A stretch of 64,000 bases of DNA from Izhakiella australiensis (lineage in GTDB: Bacteria > Pseudomonadota > Gammaproteobacteria > Enterobacterales > Enterobacteriaceae), in the NCBI RefSeq assembly GCF_002006995.1, contig NZ_MRUL01000008.1, forward strand, positions 62,001 to 126,000, in the 5' to 3' direction. This document shows positions 19,292 to 29,112 of this stretch, in pieces. Position 1 is the stretch's first letter. Every line of letters starts with the position of its first letter. A model generated the notes under the pieces. It was not told where the DNA came from, did no database searches, and saw only the letters and a program-made list of their open reading frames with translations. The translations under genes were made by a program, and so were the position numbers.

Positions 19292-19395
19292 CTCTGCCGC
19301 CCTTATCACGAACTGATACACAGTTTCGCTATCAACACTGCGCCGTTTTTTGTATAACTCTCAGCTGGTTCCTCGTTAAACGCAGTAGAAGCGCT

Positions 19396-21111
19396 ATGCC
19401 CAAATTAAAAAAAATTCTTGCTAAGGAACTGGCAAAAGCCCCATTTCATCCCATGCGTTTTCGTCTGATTTGCCTCGGCGTACTCTCCTGCATGGGGTTG
19501 CTACTGGCACGGGTAGCGGATTTACAGCTGATCAACCATCCGATGCTGGAAAAGCAGGCGGATGAACGCTCATTGCGTACCGTGGTACTGCCTACCAATC
19601 GCGGCACGCTGCTGGATCGCAACGGCGACACCCTGGCACTCAGCGTGCCTTCGCGCGATATCACCGCTGATCCGTTGAGGGTGATGGAGTCTCATCCTGA
19701 TTTTACCGACCCTAAATGGTCCTATCTGGCCAATGCGCTCGGCGAGCGCCCGGAAGAAGTTGCAAAGCAGATAAGCGCCAATCCCACCCGGCGCTTTCTT
19801 TATCTGGGCCATAAAATTGAGCTGGGCATCGCCAAAGATATTGCCAGCCTGCATTTACCGGGTATCAGCTCGGTTTACGATGACAGCCGTTTCTATCCTA
19901 TGAGCGATGCTTCGGCGCCGCTAATTGGTATTGTCGGTGCCGATAACAAGGGGCTGACCGGGCTGGAGCGTAGCTACGACAAACTGCTGCGCGGCACGCC
20001 GGGTGTCGAGCAATACCGACAGGATGGCAGCGGTAACATCATCTCTATGATCAATTACGAGCCGCCGCAACAGCCGCCGACGGTGCAGCTCAGCATCGAC
20101 AAGTTTGATCAGTACACGCTTTACAGCAAGCTGCGCGATGGCGTGCTGCTGAATAAAGCGGATTCGGGGGCGGCGGTGCTGATAAAAATTGATACCGGTG
20201 AAATTCTCGGTATGGCTTCTTATCCGTCTTTCAACCCGAACAATTTTGCCAACGTGCCTGCTTCGCAGATGAACAACGTTGCAATTAACGACAGCTTCGA
20301 GCCGGGATCGACGGTCAAACCGCTGGTGGTAATGGAAGGGCTGGAACGTAAGCTGGTGCGCCCGGACTCAGTGCTGGATACCACCCCTTATCGGGTGAAC
20401 GGTCACCTCATCCGCGACGTCGGCCACTGGCCGCGCCTGACGATGACCGGCATATTGCAAAAATCGAGTGATATCGGCGTTTCGCATATCGCGCTGGCAA
20501 TGCCGGCGGAGGCGTTGGTAAAAACCTATCAGAGTTTTGGCCTCGGCAGGCCGACCGGCCTGGGGCTGACCGGTGAAAGTACCGGTTATTTCCCCGCTCA
20601 CCGTCAGCGCTGGGCGGATATTGAGCGCGCCACTTTCTCTTTCGGCTACGGACTGCGCGTTACGCCGTTGCAGATTGCCCGTGAATACGCCACCCTCGGC
20701 TCGTTTGGTATCTATCGCCCACTTTCCATTACCAAAGTGACGCCGCCGGTTCTCGGCACCAGGGTCGCGAATGCGTCTACGGTACGCGCGGTGGTCCATA
20801 TGATGGAGAGTGACGCGCTGCCCGGAGGGAGCGGCGTACGCGCGGCGGTGCCGGGCTACCGGCTGGCGATTAAAACGGGCACTGCGGAGAAACTGGGTGC
20901 GGGCGGCAAATATGACGGCGGCTATATTAACTATACTGCCGGCGTTGCCCCGGCCAGCAATCCGCAGGTGGCGCTGGTGGTGATGATTAACCATCCTACC
21001 GCCGGAAATCACTTTGGCGGCTCGGTGGCGGCGCCGGTTTTCGGCAATATTATCGGCGCGGTGCTTAAGCATATGAACGTGGTGCCGGATGCGCTCTACG
21101 ATCACGGTTAA
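19396..21111 (+). CDS. Second PBP3: FtsI-like peptidoglycan transpeptidase
   Basis: A 571-residue class B penicillin-binding protein, a paralogue of FtsI (588 in E. coli). One membrane helix lies at about 24-40, the pedestal domain follows with RGTLLDRNGDTLALS, then the transpeptidase domain. The catalytic S305-T-V-K308 and K493-T-G-T496 motifs are intact, but the SxN motif reads S357-S-D359 where E. coli FtsI has SSN. It is not in a division-and-cell-wall cluster, so it is an extra copy. Salmonella has a comparable paralogue, PBP3-SAL, used in acid conditions; whether this one does the same is inference. Confidence 0.93.
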   Translation: MPKLKKILAKELAKAPFHPMRFRLICLGVLSCMGLLLARVADLQLINHPMLEKQADERSLRTVVLPTNRGTLLDRNGDTLALSVPSRDITADPLRVMESHPDFTDPKWSYLANALGERPEEVAKQISANPTRRFLYLGHKIELGIAKDIASLHLPGISSVYDDSRFYPMSDASAPLIGIVGADNKGLTGLERSYDKLLRGTPGVEQYRQDGSGNIISMINYEPPQQPPTVQLSIDKFDQYTLYSKLRDGVLLNKADSGAAVLIKIDTGEILGMASYPSFNPNNFANVPASQMNNVAINDSFEPGSTVKPLVVMEGLERKLVRPDSVLDTTPYRVNGHLIRDVGHWPRLTMTGILQKSSDIGVSHIALAMPAEALVKTYQSFGLGRPTGLGLTGESTGYFPAHRQRWADIERATFSFGYGLRVTPLQIAREYATLGSFGIYRPLSITKVTPPVLGTRVANASTVRAVVHMMESDALPGGSGVRAAVPGYRLAIKTGTAEKLGAGGKYDGGYINYTAGVAPASNPQVALVVMINHPTAGNHFGGSVAAPVFGNIIGAVLKHMNVVPDALYDHG

Positions 21112-21255
21112 TCCGCTGCGCATGCCGATCGCGGCGTAGCGTGGTGCAGAGCGCGCAGAAGCGAGTAAAAAAGGACAGGACAGGTAATCGTTGATTGCCA
21201 ATGGTTGCGTCAGCATGCATCCTGTAGCAATTTATTACTCGCTAAAGGATCAGGC

Positions 21256-23415
21256 ATGCTTTTTAACCTGCTGCGCGTGCTGTTGCGCATACTGTTTCGC
21301 GTACGGTTACGCGGCGATCTCTCGGTACTGAAAAGAGAGAAATTGCTGATTACGCCTAATCACGTCTCTTTCCTCGACGGGGTCTTGCTGGGGCTGTTTT
21401 TACCTATCAAGCCGGTATTTGCCATTTATTCAAGTATCAGCGAAAAGTGGTACATCAGCTGGCTGAAGCCGATTATTGATTTTGTTCCCCTCAATCCCAC
21501 CCGCCCGATGTCGATTAAATATCTGGTAAGGTTGGTGGCAGAAGGGCGCCCGGTGGTTATTTTCCCGGAGGGAAGGATAACGGTGACCGGCTCGCTGATG
21601 AAGATTTACGAGGGAGCCGGCTTCCTGGCCGCCAAATCACAGGCAACGGTGGTGCCGCTGCGCATCGAGGGTGCCGAGTTCTCGCATTTTGGTCGCCTGG
21701 CCGGCGTTTTCAAACGCCGCCTTTTTCCCCGTATTACCCTGAATATTTTGCCGCCCACCTCGGTACCAATGCCCGAGGCGCCGCGCGCGCGCGATCGCCG
21801 ACGGCTGGCGGGTGAGCATCTGCATCATATTATGATGGAAGCGCGTATGGCGGTACGTCCGCGTGAAACGCTGTATGAGGCCTTCCTCGCAGCCGGTATC
21901 CGCTATGGTCGCGCTAAGCCTTGCCTGGAAGATATTAATTTCAAACCGGACAGCTACCGCAGCCTGCTGAAGAAATCTCTGGGCGTAGGACGTATTCTCG
22001 AACGTCACACCCGGCAGGGCGAATATATTGGCCTGCTGCTGCCGAATGCTAACGTGACCGCAGCGGCTATTTTCGGCGCCACGATGCGCGGCCGGGTTCC
22101 GGCAATGCTCAACTACAGCGCCGGTGTTAACGGGCTGGAAGCGGCGCTGACGGCGTCCCAGGTGCGGACGGTATTTACCTCGCGCCAGTTCCTCGATAAA
22201 GGTAAGCTCTGGCACCTGCCCGAGTCGCTCAGCCAGGTGCGCTGGGTTTATCTGGAGGATCTGCGCGATACGGTCACCACCGGCGATAAGCTGTGGATCC
22301 TTAGCCGTCTGCTGTTTCCGCGCATGGCCCAGCTGCCGCAAAAAGCCGAAGATGCCGCCATGGTGCTGTTTACCTCCGGCTCGGAAGGCAAACCCAAGGG
22401 CGTGGTGCATTCCCATAAAAGCCTGCTGGCGAACGTTGAGCAGATCCGCACAATTGCTGATTTTACCCCGCGCGATCGCTTCATGTCGGCGCTGCCATTA
22501 TTTCATGCCTTCGGCCTGACCGTCGGGCTGTTTACGCCGCTGATGACCGGCGCGCAGGCTTTTCTCTATCCCAGCCCGCTACATTATCGCATCGTGCCGG
22601 AGCTGGTGTATGACCGCAATTGTACGGTGCTGTTTGGCACCTCAACCTTCCTTGGCAACTATGCGCGCTTTGCGCAGCCCTACGATTTTGCCCGGCTGCG
22701 CTATGTGGTCGCCGGCGCGGAAAAGCTGCAGGATACAACCCGGGACATCTGGTTTGAAAAGTTCGGCATTCGCGTTCTGGAAGGCTATGGCGTCACCGAA
22801 TGTGCGCCGGTAGTGGCGATTAACGTGCCGATGGCCGCGCGCAATGGCACCGTCGGACGCATTCTGCCGGCGATGGATTCGCGGTTAATTTCAGTGCCGG
22901 GAATCGAAGAAGGCGGCCGCCTGCAGCTGCGCGGGCCTAATATTATGAACGGCTATTTGCGCTATGAGCGTCCGGGCTTTCTTGAAACGCCAGAGGCGGA
23001 CAATGGCGAAGGGCAGATGGAGGCCGGCTGGTATGACACCGGCGATATCGTTCGCTTTGATGACCAGGGATTTTGCCAGATTCAGGGGCGGGTGAAGCGC
23101 TTTGCCAAAATCGCTGGCGAAATGGTTTCACTGGAGATTGTCGAGCAGCTGGCGCTGAAAGCCTCGGCGGAAAAACAGCACGCCGCCACGGTTAAACCCG
23201 ATGGTAACCGCGGTGAGGCGCTGGTGCTGTTTACCACCGATGCCGATCTCAAACGCGATGCGCTGCAACGCGCGGCCAGAGAAAGCGGCGCGCCGGAGCT
23301 GGCCATCCCGCGTGATATCCGTTATCTCAAGCAGCTGCCGCAGTTGGGCAGCGGTAAGCCTGATTTTGTCGCGCTCAAGGCAATGGCGGAAACCAGTGGG
23401 GAAGCCAATGTCTGA
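21256..23415 (+). CDS. aas: Aas, bifunctional acyl-ACP synthetase / 2-acyl-GPE acyltransferase
   Basis: A 719-residue inner-membrane enzyme, the same length as in E. coli. It re-acylates lysophosphatidylethanolamine at position 1 using fatty acid activated on ACP. The acyltransferase domain has the NHVSFLD motif (H36, D41) and FPEGRI; the adenylate-forming domain starts near 230 with the phosphate loop [11 protein letters not shown], then GYGVTE and the YDTGD motif. The frame is open upstream, but the ATG at 21256 is the family start with AAAGGAT before it. It overlaps lplT by 8 bases. Confidence 0.96.
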   Translation: MLFNLLRVLLRILFRVRLRGDLSVLKREKLLITPNHVSFLDGVLLGLFLPIKPVFAIYSSISEKWYISWLKPIIDFVPLNPTRPMSIKYLVRLVAEGRPVVIFPEGRITVTGSLMKIYEGAGFLAAKSQATVVPLRIEGAEFSHFGRLAGVFKRRLFPRITLNILPPTSVPMPEAPRARDRRRLAGEHLHHIMMEARMAVRPRETLYEAFLAAGIRYGRAKPCLEDINFKPDSYRSLLKKSLGVGRILERHTRQGEYIGLLLPNANVTAAAIFGATMRGRVPAMLNYSAGVNGLEAALTASQVRTVFTSRQFLDKGKLWHLPESLSQVRWVYLEDLRDTVTTGDKLWILSRLLFPRMAQLPQKAEDAAMVLFTSGSEGKPKGVVHSHKSLLANVEQIRTIADFTPRDRFMSALPLFHAFGLTVGLFTPLMTGAQAFLYPSPLHYRIVPELVYDRNCTVLFGTSTFLGNYARFAQPYDFARLRYVVAGAEKLQDTTRDIWFEKFGIRVLEGYGVTECAPVVAINVPMAARNGTVGRILPAMDSRLISVPGIEEGGRLQLRGPNIMNGYLRYERPGFLETPEADNGEGQMEAGWYDTGDIVRFDDQGFCQIQGRVKRFAKIAGEMVSLEIVEQLALKASAEKQHAATVKPDGNRGEALVLFTTDADLKRDALQRAARESGAPELAIPRDIRYLKQLPQLGSGKPDFVALKAMAETSGEANV

Positions 23416-24622
23416 TTTCGATCCCGCGAAAACCGCGCTGATTTCCCGGCCGATGCTGGCGGTGATGACGGCGCAATTTTTGTCTGCATTCGGCGATAAC
23501 GCGCTGTTATTCGCCACCCTGGCGCTGTTAAAGCAGCAGTTCTGGCCGGACTGGAGCCAGCCCATTTTGCAGATAGTCTTTGTTGCTACCTACATCCTGC
23601 TTGCACCTTTTGTCGGGCAAATTGCTGACAGCTTCAGCAAGGGGCGAGTCATGATGTTTTCCAATGGCCTGAAGCTGCTTGGTGCCTTAATTATCTGCTT
23701 TGGCTTTAACCCGTTTCTCGGCTATAGCCTGGTGGGCGTCGGCGCAGCGGCGTACTCCCCGGCCAAATACGGTATTCTGACCGAACTGACGCGCGATGAG
23801 CTGCTGGTTAAAGCCAACGGATTGATGGAGGCCTCCACCATTGCTGCGATTTTACTGGGATCCGTGGCTGGCGGCGTGCTGGCCGATTTTAACCTGCTGA
23901 GCGCGCTGGCGGCGTGCGTCATAGCCTACGGCCTGGCGGTGGCGGCGAATATCCTGATCCCCCGACTGCAAGCTGCGCGCCCGGCACGTTCATGGCGGCC
24001 ACGGGAGATGTCGGCGCAGTTTTTTAGTGCCTGCCGGGTGCTCTGGCAGGATGGTCAGACGCGCTTCTCACTGGTTGGCACCAGCATGTTCTGGGGCGCC
24101 GGTGTTACCCTGCGTTTTCTGCTGGTTATTTGGGTGCCGGTTGCCCTTGGCGTCAGCGATAATAAAACGCCGACCCTGCTGAATGCCCTGGTGGCGGTTG
24201 GCATCGTGCTGGGCGCCGGGCTGGCGGCGCGGCTGGTTACGCTGAAAACCGTCGCCCGCTGCATGCCTGCTGGCATACTGATTGGCATCGCGGTAAGCAT
24301 TTTCGCCCTGCAAACCAATGCGTACAGCGCCTGGCTGCTGCTGGTGATCATTGGCATGCTGGGGGGCTTTTTTGTGGTGCCGCTCAATGCGCTGTTGCAG
24401 GAAATTGGGAAGGTGAAAGTCGGGGCGGGTAATGCGATAGCGGTGCAAAATCTTGGTGAAAATACCGCCATGCTGCTGATGCTGGGACTTTATTCACTGG
24501 CGATTAAGCTTGGGGCGCCACCGGTTGCCACTGGTGTCGGCTTTGGTGTGCTGTTTGCGCTGGCGGTCGGCGGCCTCTGGCTATGGCAAAGGCGTCAATC
24601 TGTGCGGTCTTTAAGCCGCTAA
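23408..24622 (+). CDS. lplT: LplT, lysophospholipid flippase of the MFS
   Basis: A 404-residue transporter with about 12 helices (E. coli 397). It moves lysophospholipids from the periplasmic to the inner leaflet for Aas to repair. The opening ([19 protein letters not shown]) and [15 protein letters not shown] are typical of the family. Start at the ATG within the aas end, giving an 8-base overlap and probable coupling. It ends in a basic tail ([10 protein letters not shown]). Confidence 0.96.
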   Translation: MSDFDPAKTALISRPMLAVMTAQFLSAFGDNALLFATLALLKQQFWPDWSQPILQIVFVATYILLAPFVGQIADSFSKGRVMMFSNGLKLLGALIICFGFNPFLGYSLVGVGAAAYSPAKYGILTELTRDELLVKANGLMEASTIAAILLGSVAGGVLADFNLLSALAACVIAYGLAVAANILIPRLQAARPARSWRPREMSAQFFSACRVLWQDGQTRFSLVGTSMFWGAGVTLRFLLVIWVPVALGVSDNKTPTLLNALVAVGIVLGAGLAARLVTLKTVARCMPAGILIGIAVSIFALQTNAYSAWLLLVIIGMLGGFFVVPLNALLQEIGKVKVGAGNAIAVQNLGENTAMLLMLGLYSLAIKLGAPPVATGVGFGVLFALAVGGLWLWQRRQSVRSLSR

Positions 24623-24919
24623 GGTCTGATCTCAGGCTTGAGCAAGCCCCGACGCGTAATGCGTGGGGGCATACACTGCGTAGCGTTATTCAAATAAGCA
24701 ATTTTTGAAATAACAATTGTAATTACTTGTGTAATTTCATTTCTTTGCACTTCATTTTTTGGGCGCTGCAAGCGGGGAATATATTAATTGAGCCCATGCT
24801 TAAATAGCGATTTTTTAGTAAACGGTCAATTTTCTACTTTCGACGCTAATACGTCAAAATTGAATTTTCATTTTGCAATGTACAGATAATGTATTATGGC
24901 TATAAAGGAATTTATTACG
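24623..24919. other. AT-rich spacer with small stem-loops, no gene
   Basis: The first part has two adjacent stem-loops: GGCTTG/CAAGCC at 24635-24648 and CCCC-ACGC/GCGT-GGGG at 24647-24668, with no T-tract, so a weak lplT terminator at most. From about 24690 on the sequence turns strongly AT-rich and holds only promoter-like AT patterns before the next ORF. Confidence 0.4.
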
Positions 24920-25642
24920 ATGAAAGTGAGCGATTTTATTAGAAGTAGAGTTTTTCATAGTACAGAAGCTGCTGTCTCAATGGCAAAAAAAAGCCCTAAA
25001 AATTACGCCTTTGCTGAAACGTTACTGTTAAATAAGCTACGTAAAGTGGTCAATGCTAACGCGTCATACAACATAGCCAAAGCGACAAAATATCATAATT
25101 CGCTTACGGAGTTGAAAAAGACGCTACCTTTATCAAAGCGTGATGGTGTTTATTCCAGCGATCGGCAACTGGCTGAAAGTACGACTAATAGCACAGCGAC
25201 AAGTTACTGTTCAATAAAGGGCAGTCAGTCCTTTAGCGATTTGGCCGCTGAGCTGAAACGTCAACGGACTGAAATCTCCGGACACACTCATTTTGCAAGG
25301 AAATGTGGTGGTTCTGAAACCATTCCGCTTCGCGATGCTATTAATAACCCGGAGAATCTAAGAGATACAACGGAAAATTTAACTGATGCCTGTGACAAAG
25401 TCATCGATGATAACAAAGTAAATATGCAGCAAATGCGTCGGATAACAACAAATCTGAGATGTTTAGCAATGCAAAAAAATGAAAGCATAGCGTCAGAGGC
25501 AGAGGACTTTTTAAAAAATCCGATTAATGGCAAAACGTTGTGCGATTATGGCGATATGAAAGATTATGATGATAACACCTTAGACAAGGTTAAAAACTGC
25601 GTGAGAATGGTTCGTGGCTGGGCCAGCAAACTTAGCTTCTAA
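24920..25642 (+). CDS. AT-rich ORF of unknown function, 240 residues
   Basis: I do not recognise this protein. The frame opens at 24896, but only the ATG at 24920 has a ribosome binding site (AAGGA, 11 bases upstream), giving MKVSDFIRSRVFHST. It is mostly helical and charged, with no signal peptide or membrane helix and six scattered cysteines. The sample 24961-25020 has 24 G+C of 60, far less than the neighbours. A clear terminator follows. Transfer from another genome is likely; the coding claim rests on length, start signal and terminator. A secreted effector or toxin is possible but not shown. Confidence 0.7.
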   Translation: MKVSDFIRSRVFHSTEAAVSMAKKSPKNYAFAETLLLNKLRKVVNANASYNIAKATKYHNSLTELKKTLPLSKRDGVYSSDRQLAESTTNSTATSYCSIKGSQSFSDLAAELKRQRTEISGHTHFARKCGGSETIPLRDAINNPENLRDTTENLTDACDKVIDDNKVNMQQMRRITTNLRCLAMQKNESIASEAEDFLKNPINGKTLCDYGDMKDYDDNTLDKVKNCVRMVRGWASKLSF

Positions 25643-25735
25643 GTTTAAGGTTTGAGCGGAATATTTCCGGCTTAACAGGTCACAGTAACTGCGCATAACT
25701 TCTCTGTATCGGACGATTACTATTACTGACCTGCC

Positions 25736-25770
25736 ATGCTTGCCAGCTTAATCTCTGGCAAGCATTTTTT
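25736..25770 (+). terminator. Terminator after the AT-rich ORF
   Basis: An 11-bp perfect stem, ATGCTTGCCAG with CTGGCAAGCAT around an 8-base loop, is followed by a run of six T. It lies 94 bases after the stop codon and 27 bases before the convergent tas stop. Confidence 0.85.
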
Positions 25771-25796
25771 ATTACCTGATTCCGGGCAAGGCCTGA

Positions 25797-26837
25797 TTAC
25801 GGCGCCGGGAAGGTGTAGCGGCGATGTATAGCCTCCAGCTGTTCGAGCTGTTCCTCATTCAGCGTCAGATCAAAACTGTCGATATTCATCTTCAGTTGTT
25901 CAAGCGTAGTGGCACCCAGCAGGGTGCTGCAAACAAACGGCTGCTGGCGCACGAATGCCAGCGCCATCTGCGAAGGATCGAGATTATGTTTACGCGCCAG
26001 CGCGACGTACTCGGCGGTAGCCTGCTGCGCCTGTTCGCCACTGTAGCGCGTAAAACGGCTGAATAACGTATTACGAGCCTTAGCAGGCTGAGCGCCATTG
26101 AGGTATTTACCGCTCAGCACGCCAAACGCCAGGCTTGAATAGGCCAGCAGCTCAACGCCTTCGTGCTGGCTAATCTCGGCCAGGCCGACTTCGAAGCTGC
26201 GATTCAGCAGGCTGTAGGGGTTCTGAATAGTCATAATACGCGGTAGCTCATGCTTTTCCGCCAGCTGCAAATAGCGCATTACGCCCCAGGGCGTTTCATT
26301 TGAGACGCCGATATAGCGAATTTTACCGGCGCGAACCTGTTCGTTCAGTGCTTCCAGGCTTTCCAGCAGCGTGACCGGCACGCTGTTATCGTTGTACTGG
26401 TAGTTCAGCTTGCCGAAATAGTTGGTCTGGCGCTGCGGCCAGTGCAGCTGATAAAGATCGATGTAGTCGGTGTTCAGCCGTTTGAGGCTGGCATCCAGCG
26501 CTTCGCGGATATTTTTACGATCCAGCGCCTGGTCAGGGCGAATAGACGCGTCGTTACCGCGTGACGGACCGGCGACCTTAGAGGCAATAATCAGCTTTTC
26601 GCGGTTACCGCGCGCTTTCAGCCAGCTGCCGATATATTGCTCTGTTCGTCCCTGGGTCTCCGGCCGTGGCGGCACCGGATACATTTCTGCGGTGTCAATC
26701 AGGTTGATGCCGCGTTGTACGGCGTAGTCTAACTGTGCATGGGCGTCGGCTTCACTGTTTTGCTCACCAAACGTCATAGTGCCCAGACCCAATGTACTGA
26801 TTTCGAGGGTACTATGGGGGATACGGTGATATTGCAT
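25797..26837 (-). CDS. tas: Tas, aldo-keto reductase
   Basis: A 346-residue NADP(H)-dependent aldo-keto reductase, the same length as E. coli Tas, which suppresses some tyrosine auxotrophs. The TIM-barrel catalytic set is visible: D and Y in NLIDTAEMYP (about 46-55), K in LIIASKVAG and H in LYQLHWPQR. The cofactor end has TLLGATTLEQLKMN. The frame extends 17 codons further, but MQYHRIPHS at 26837 has AAGGAA upstream and matches the family. It follows ygdR on the same strand. Confidence 0.95.
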   Translation of the reverse strand: MQYHRIPHSTLEISTLGLGTMTFGEQNSEADAHAQLDYAVQRGINLIDTAEMYPVPPRPETQGRTEQYIGSWLKARGNREKLIIASKVAGPSRGNDASIRPDQALDRKNIREALDASLKRLNTDYIDLYQLHWPQRQTNYFGKLNYQYNDNSVPVTLLESLEALNEQVRAGKIRYIGVSNETPWGVMRYLQLAEKHELPRIMTIQNPYSLLNRSFEVGLAEISQHEGVELLAYSSLAFGVLSGKYLNGAQPAKARNTLFSRFTRYSGEQAQQATAEYVALARKHNLDPSQMALAFVRQQPFVCSTLLGATTLEQLKMNIDSFDLTLNEEQLEQLEAIHRRYTFPAP

Positions 26838-26942
26838 TGCCGGCTTCCTTTTTCTTCTCAGACGATGAGGACAAGCGCTGTCCGGCATTTGACTATAGCT
26901 TCAGGTCGCTTATCGGTGAAGAGGGGAATTAACGGAAAGTTA

Positions 26943-26967
26943 GCGGGCAGCCCGTTGAGCTGCCCGC
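26943..26967. terminator. Hairpin after ygdR
   Basis: A 9-bp perfect stem, GCGGGCAGC with GCTGCCCGC around a 7-base loop, lies just downstream of ygdR on the minus strand and upstream of tas. The T-tract is weak, so this may be an imperfect terminator or a stability element between the two genes. Confidence 0.5.
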
Positions 26968-26988
26968 CTTGTGAGTCTGTGTCGCCGG

Positions 26989-27204
26989 TTAGCGCTCTAT
27001 CATTGAGGAGACTTCATCGCCGTTGATTTGCTTTTCATGACCGCTTTCATCAACGTAGCTTACCAGACCGGTTTCCTTATCAATCACCGGCTTACCGCTG
27101 GTCATGATCATCTGTCCGTCTTTGGTCGTCATAACATAATTGCTGCTACAGGCACTAAGTAATAGCGCGCAGGTCGCTATTAAGCTGGTGACGATCCACT
27201 TCAT
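26989..27204 (-). CDS. ygdR: YgdR-type small outer-membrane lipoprotein (DUF903)
   Basis: A 71-residue lipoprotein. The signal peptide ends in the lipobox LLSAC, with C19 as the lipid-bearing residue followed by SS, which favours outer-membrane sorting. The mature part (YVMTTKDGQMIMTSGKP, then TGLVSYVDESG and the end SSMIER) is the SH3-like YgdI/YgdR domain. Its role is unknown. E. coli also has ygdR between ygdQ and tas. Confidence 0.93.
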   Translation of the reverse strand: MKWIVTSLIATCALLLSACSSNYVMTTKDGQMIMTSGKPVIDKETGLVSYVDESGHEKQINGDEVSSMIER

Positions 27205-27330
27205 GTAATTCTCTCCCCACTTGGCGCACGTTTTATCAAAACAAGTGTAGTATCACCGATTCAGTTCTGCGTATTAATGGTACCAGTCCGAAAATTGCCG
27301 TGATTTCCCCCCTGATATTGACATTTTCGC

Positions 27331-28044
27331 TCACGAAGATTCTTTTTTGTTACGCAACAGGTTCAGACTTTCTACCGCCATTGAGAAAAACATGGCGAAA
27401 TAGATATAGCCTTTTGGCACGTGAATGGAAAAACTCTCCAGAATTAGCGTAAAGCCAACAAGGATCAGAAACGCCAGCGCCAGCATTTTCACCGATGGAT
27501 GGGCATCGACAAACTCGCCGATGGTTCTGGCAGCAAACATCATCATCAGCACCGCAATCACTACCGCCGCCATCATAATGATCAGATGGTCCGATAAGCC
27601 CACTGCGGTGATAACCGAATCAAGACTAAAAATGATATCCAGCATCATTATCTGCACAATAGCGCCGGCAAAAGAATGCACATTGGTTTTCTGTTCGCCT
27701 GCACCGTGGCCCTCAATAGTTTCATGAATTTCCGCACTGGATTTCCACAGAAGAAAAAGGCCACCGAACAGCAAAATCAGGTCGCGGGCAGAAAACGTGT
27801 GCTGCAGCAGGCTAAACAGGGGATTGGTTAGCTGAACCACCCAGGCGATTGAGGCCAGCAGCCCCAGACGCATCAGCATCGCGGCCAGCAGGCCGAAGCG
27901 GCGGGCGCGGTTTTGCTGCTTTTTCGGCAGCTTTGCTACCACCAGTGAGAGGAAAATGATGTTATCGATCCCAAGAACAATTTCCAGAATAGTCAGGGTG
28001 CCTAATGCCAGCCAGGCGTTGGGATCAGCAATCCAGTCAAACAT
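27331..28044 (-). CDS. ygdQ: YgdQ, TerC-family membrane protein
   Basis: A 237-residue integral membrane protein with about seven helices. The family motifs are EIVLGIDNIIFLSL (residues 21-34) and DIIFSLDSVITAVG (about 135-148), whose acidic residues lie in the membrane and in TerC homologues are linked to Mn or other metal export. It ends in a basic tail. It lies between mutH and ygdR, the same order as in E. coli. Confidence 0.93.
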   Translation of the reverse strand: MFDWIADPNAWLALGTLTILEIVLGIDNIIFLSLVVAKLPKKQQNRARRFGLLAAMLMRLGLLASIAWVVQLTNPLFSLLQHTFSARDLILLFGGLFLLWKSSAEIHETIEGHGAGEQKTNVHSFAGAIVQIMMLDIIFSLDSVITAVGLSDHLIIMMAAVVIAVLMMMFAARTIGEFVDAHPSVKMLALAFLILVGFTLILESFSIHVPKGYIYFAMFFSMAVESLNLLRNKKESS

Positions 28045-28106
28045 GTGCGCTACGGATTCCTAAACGAAAGTTAAACGAAGATTATACGCAGCATTGCAGC
28101 AGATGT

Positions 28107-28793
28107 TTATAATAAAAAATGGCGGGCTAACAGCGGCGCGGTGAAGGTTTTTTTCAGATAGAAGCCGCGTGGCAGCGTCATAATCGGCTGTCCGTGTTCG
28201 CCGATGGCCTCGGTCAGCGCTTTGCTATTGGCGGCTTTCGGGCGCAGCTGTAGTACTTCCCCATGGCGCGCTGTTATACGTTCGACCTGCCCTAATACGA
28301 TAAGATCCATCAGCTCTTCCCAGTCTCTTTGCAACAGCGATTCTTCTTCCTGATTCGGGCTCCACAGCAGGGGGGAACCGATGCGCCTTTGCGCGAGGGC
28401 GATAGAGCGATCGCCTTCTACCGGTACCCACAGCACCCGCGTCAGCTTATGGCGAACGTGGCTGGTTTGCCAGACGACGCCGGTATTGCCGGTAAGCGGT
28501 GCTACGCACACGAAGGTGGTTTCCAGCGGACGTCCCTGGCCGTCGACGGGGATGGTTTTTAGCTCAACGCCGATATGGGCGAAGTCGCGCTCCGCTTTAC
28601 TTCCGGCGCTGGCTCCCAGCCATAGCTCAAGCAGCATACCTACCCAGCCTTTATCGCGCCGTAGATCGCGCGGAATAGCGATGCCGGCCCGGGCCGCCAG
28701 TTCTCCCATGCTGAAACCCGCCAGCGCCTGTGCTCTTGCCAGAAGTACTTGTTCATTTTCCGGTGCGGGGAACAGGGTAATATCGGCAGCCAT
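28107..28793 (-). CDS. mutH: MutH, GATC-nicking mismatch-repair endonuclease
   Basis: A 228-residue nuclease (E. coli 229). MutL-activated MutH nicks the unmethylated strand at hemimethylated GATC. The catalytic set D70, E77 and K79 is present ([10 protein letters not shown]), as is the Mg/structure part [18 protein letters not shown]. It implies Dam-directed repair in this organism. The ATG has AGGG upstream. It is divergent from rppH across the DARS2-like spacer. Confidence 0.97.
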   Translation of the reverse strand: MAADITLFPAPENEQVLLARAQALAGFSMGELAARAGIAIPRDLRRDKGWVGMLLELWLGASAGSKAERDFAHIGVELKTIPVDGQGRPLETTFVCVAPLTGNTGVVWQTSHVRHKLTRVLWVPVEGDRSIALAQRRIGSPLLWSPNQEEESLLQRDWEELMDLIVLGQVERITARHGEVLQLRPKAANSKALTEAIGEHGQPIMTLPRGFYLKKTFTAPLLARHFLL

Positions 28794-28984
28794 GTAATGC
28801 CCTATGACAGGTTAAAAAACAGGCGATTGACTCAGTAAAAATGGGCCGTAAAGAAAATCGCAGGTGATAAATAAATAATAGCATGAAAAATAGCGTTTTT
28901 TTATCGTCTTCGGGCGACAGATTTCATTCTTTCCTGACGCTTAGTGCCGATAGTCACCGACAATGAACAGGATCTTACACCAGG

Positions 28985-28993
28985 TTATCCACA
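28985..28993 (+). promoter_or_regulatory. Perfect DnaA box, forward
   Basis: TTATCCACA, the strict DnaA-box consensus, about 190 bases from the mutH start. It is one of two perfect boxes in the DARS2-like spacer. Confidence 0.85.
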
Positions 28994-29103
28994 GAAAAAT
29001 GGGATAACCCACAGATGTAAGCAACACTGGTTCAATTTACAGGGTTGACGGCGACTTTTTTTACTGAATTTAGCCAGAGTTTGTGCGTTTATTTACCCGG
29101 CGC

Positions 29104-29112
29104 TGTGGATAA
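29104..29112 (-). promoter_or_regulatory. Perfect DnaA box, reverse
   Basis: TGTGGATAA is the strict consensus on the minus strand, 110 bases from the forward box and facing it. The gap between them is larger than the tightly packed box I-II pair of a DARS core, unless TAACCCACA or GGGATAA at about 29001-29013 serves as the partner. Confidence 0.85.

Noticed and set aside
20368..21216. 282-residue minus-strand frame opposite the PBP3 paralogue
   Set aside because: Its length follows from the GC-rich codons of the real gene; no start signal is seen.
24896..24919. Upstream ATG for the AT-rich ORF
   Set aside because: It has no Shine-Dalgarno, while the ATG at 24920 has AAGGA at a workable distance.
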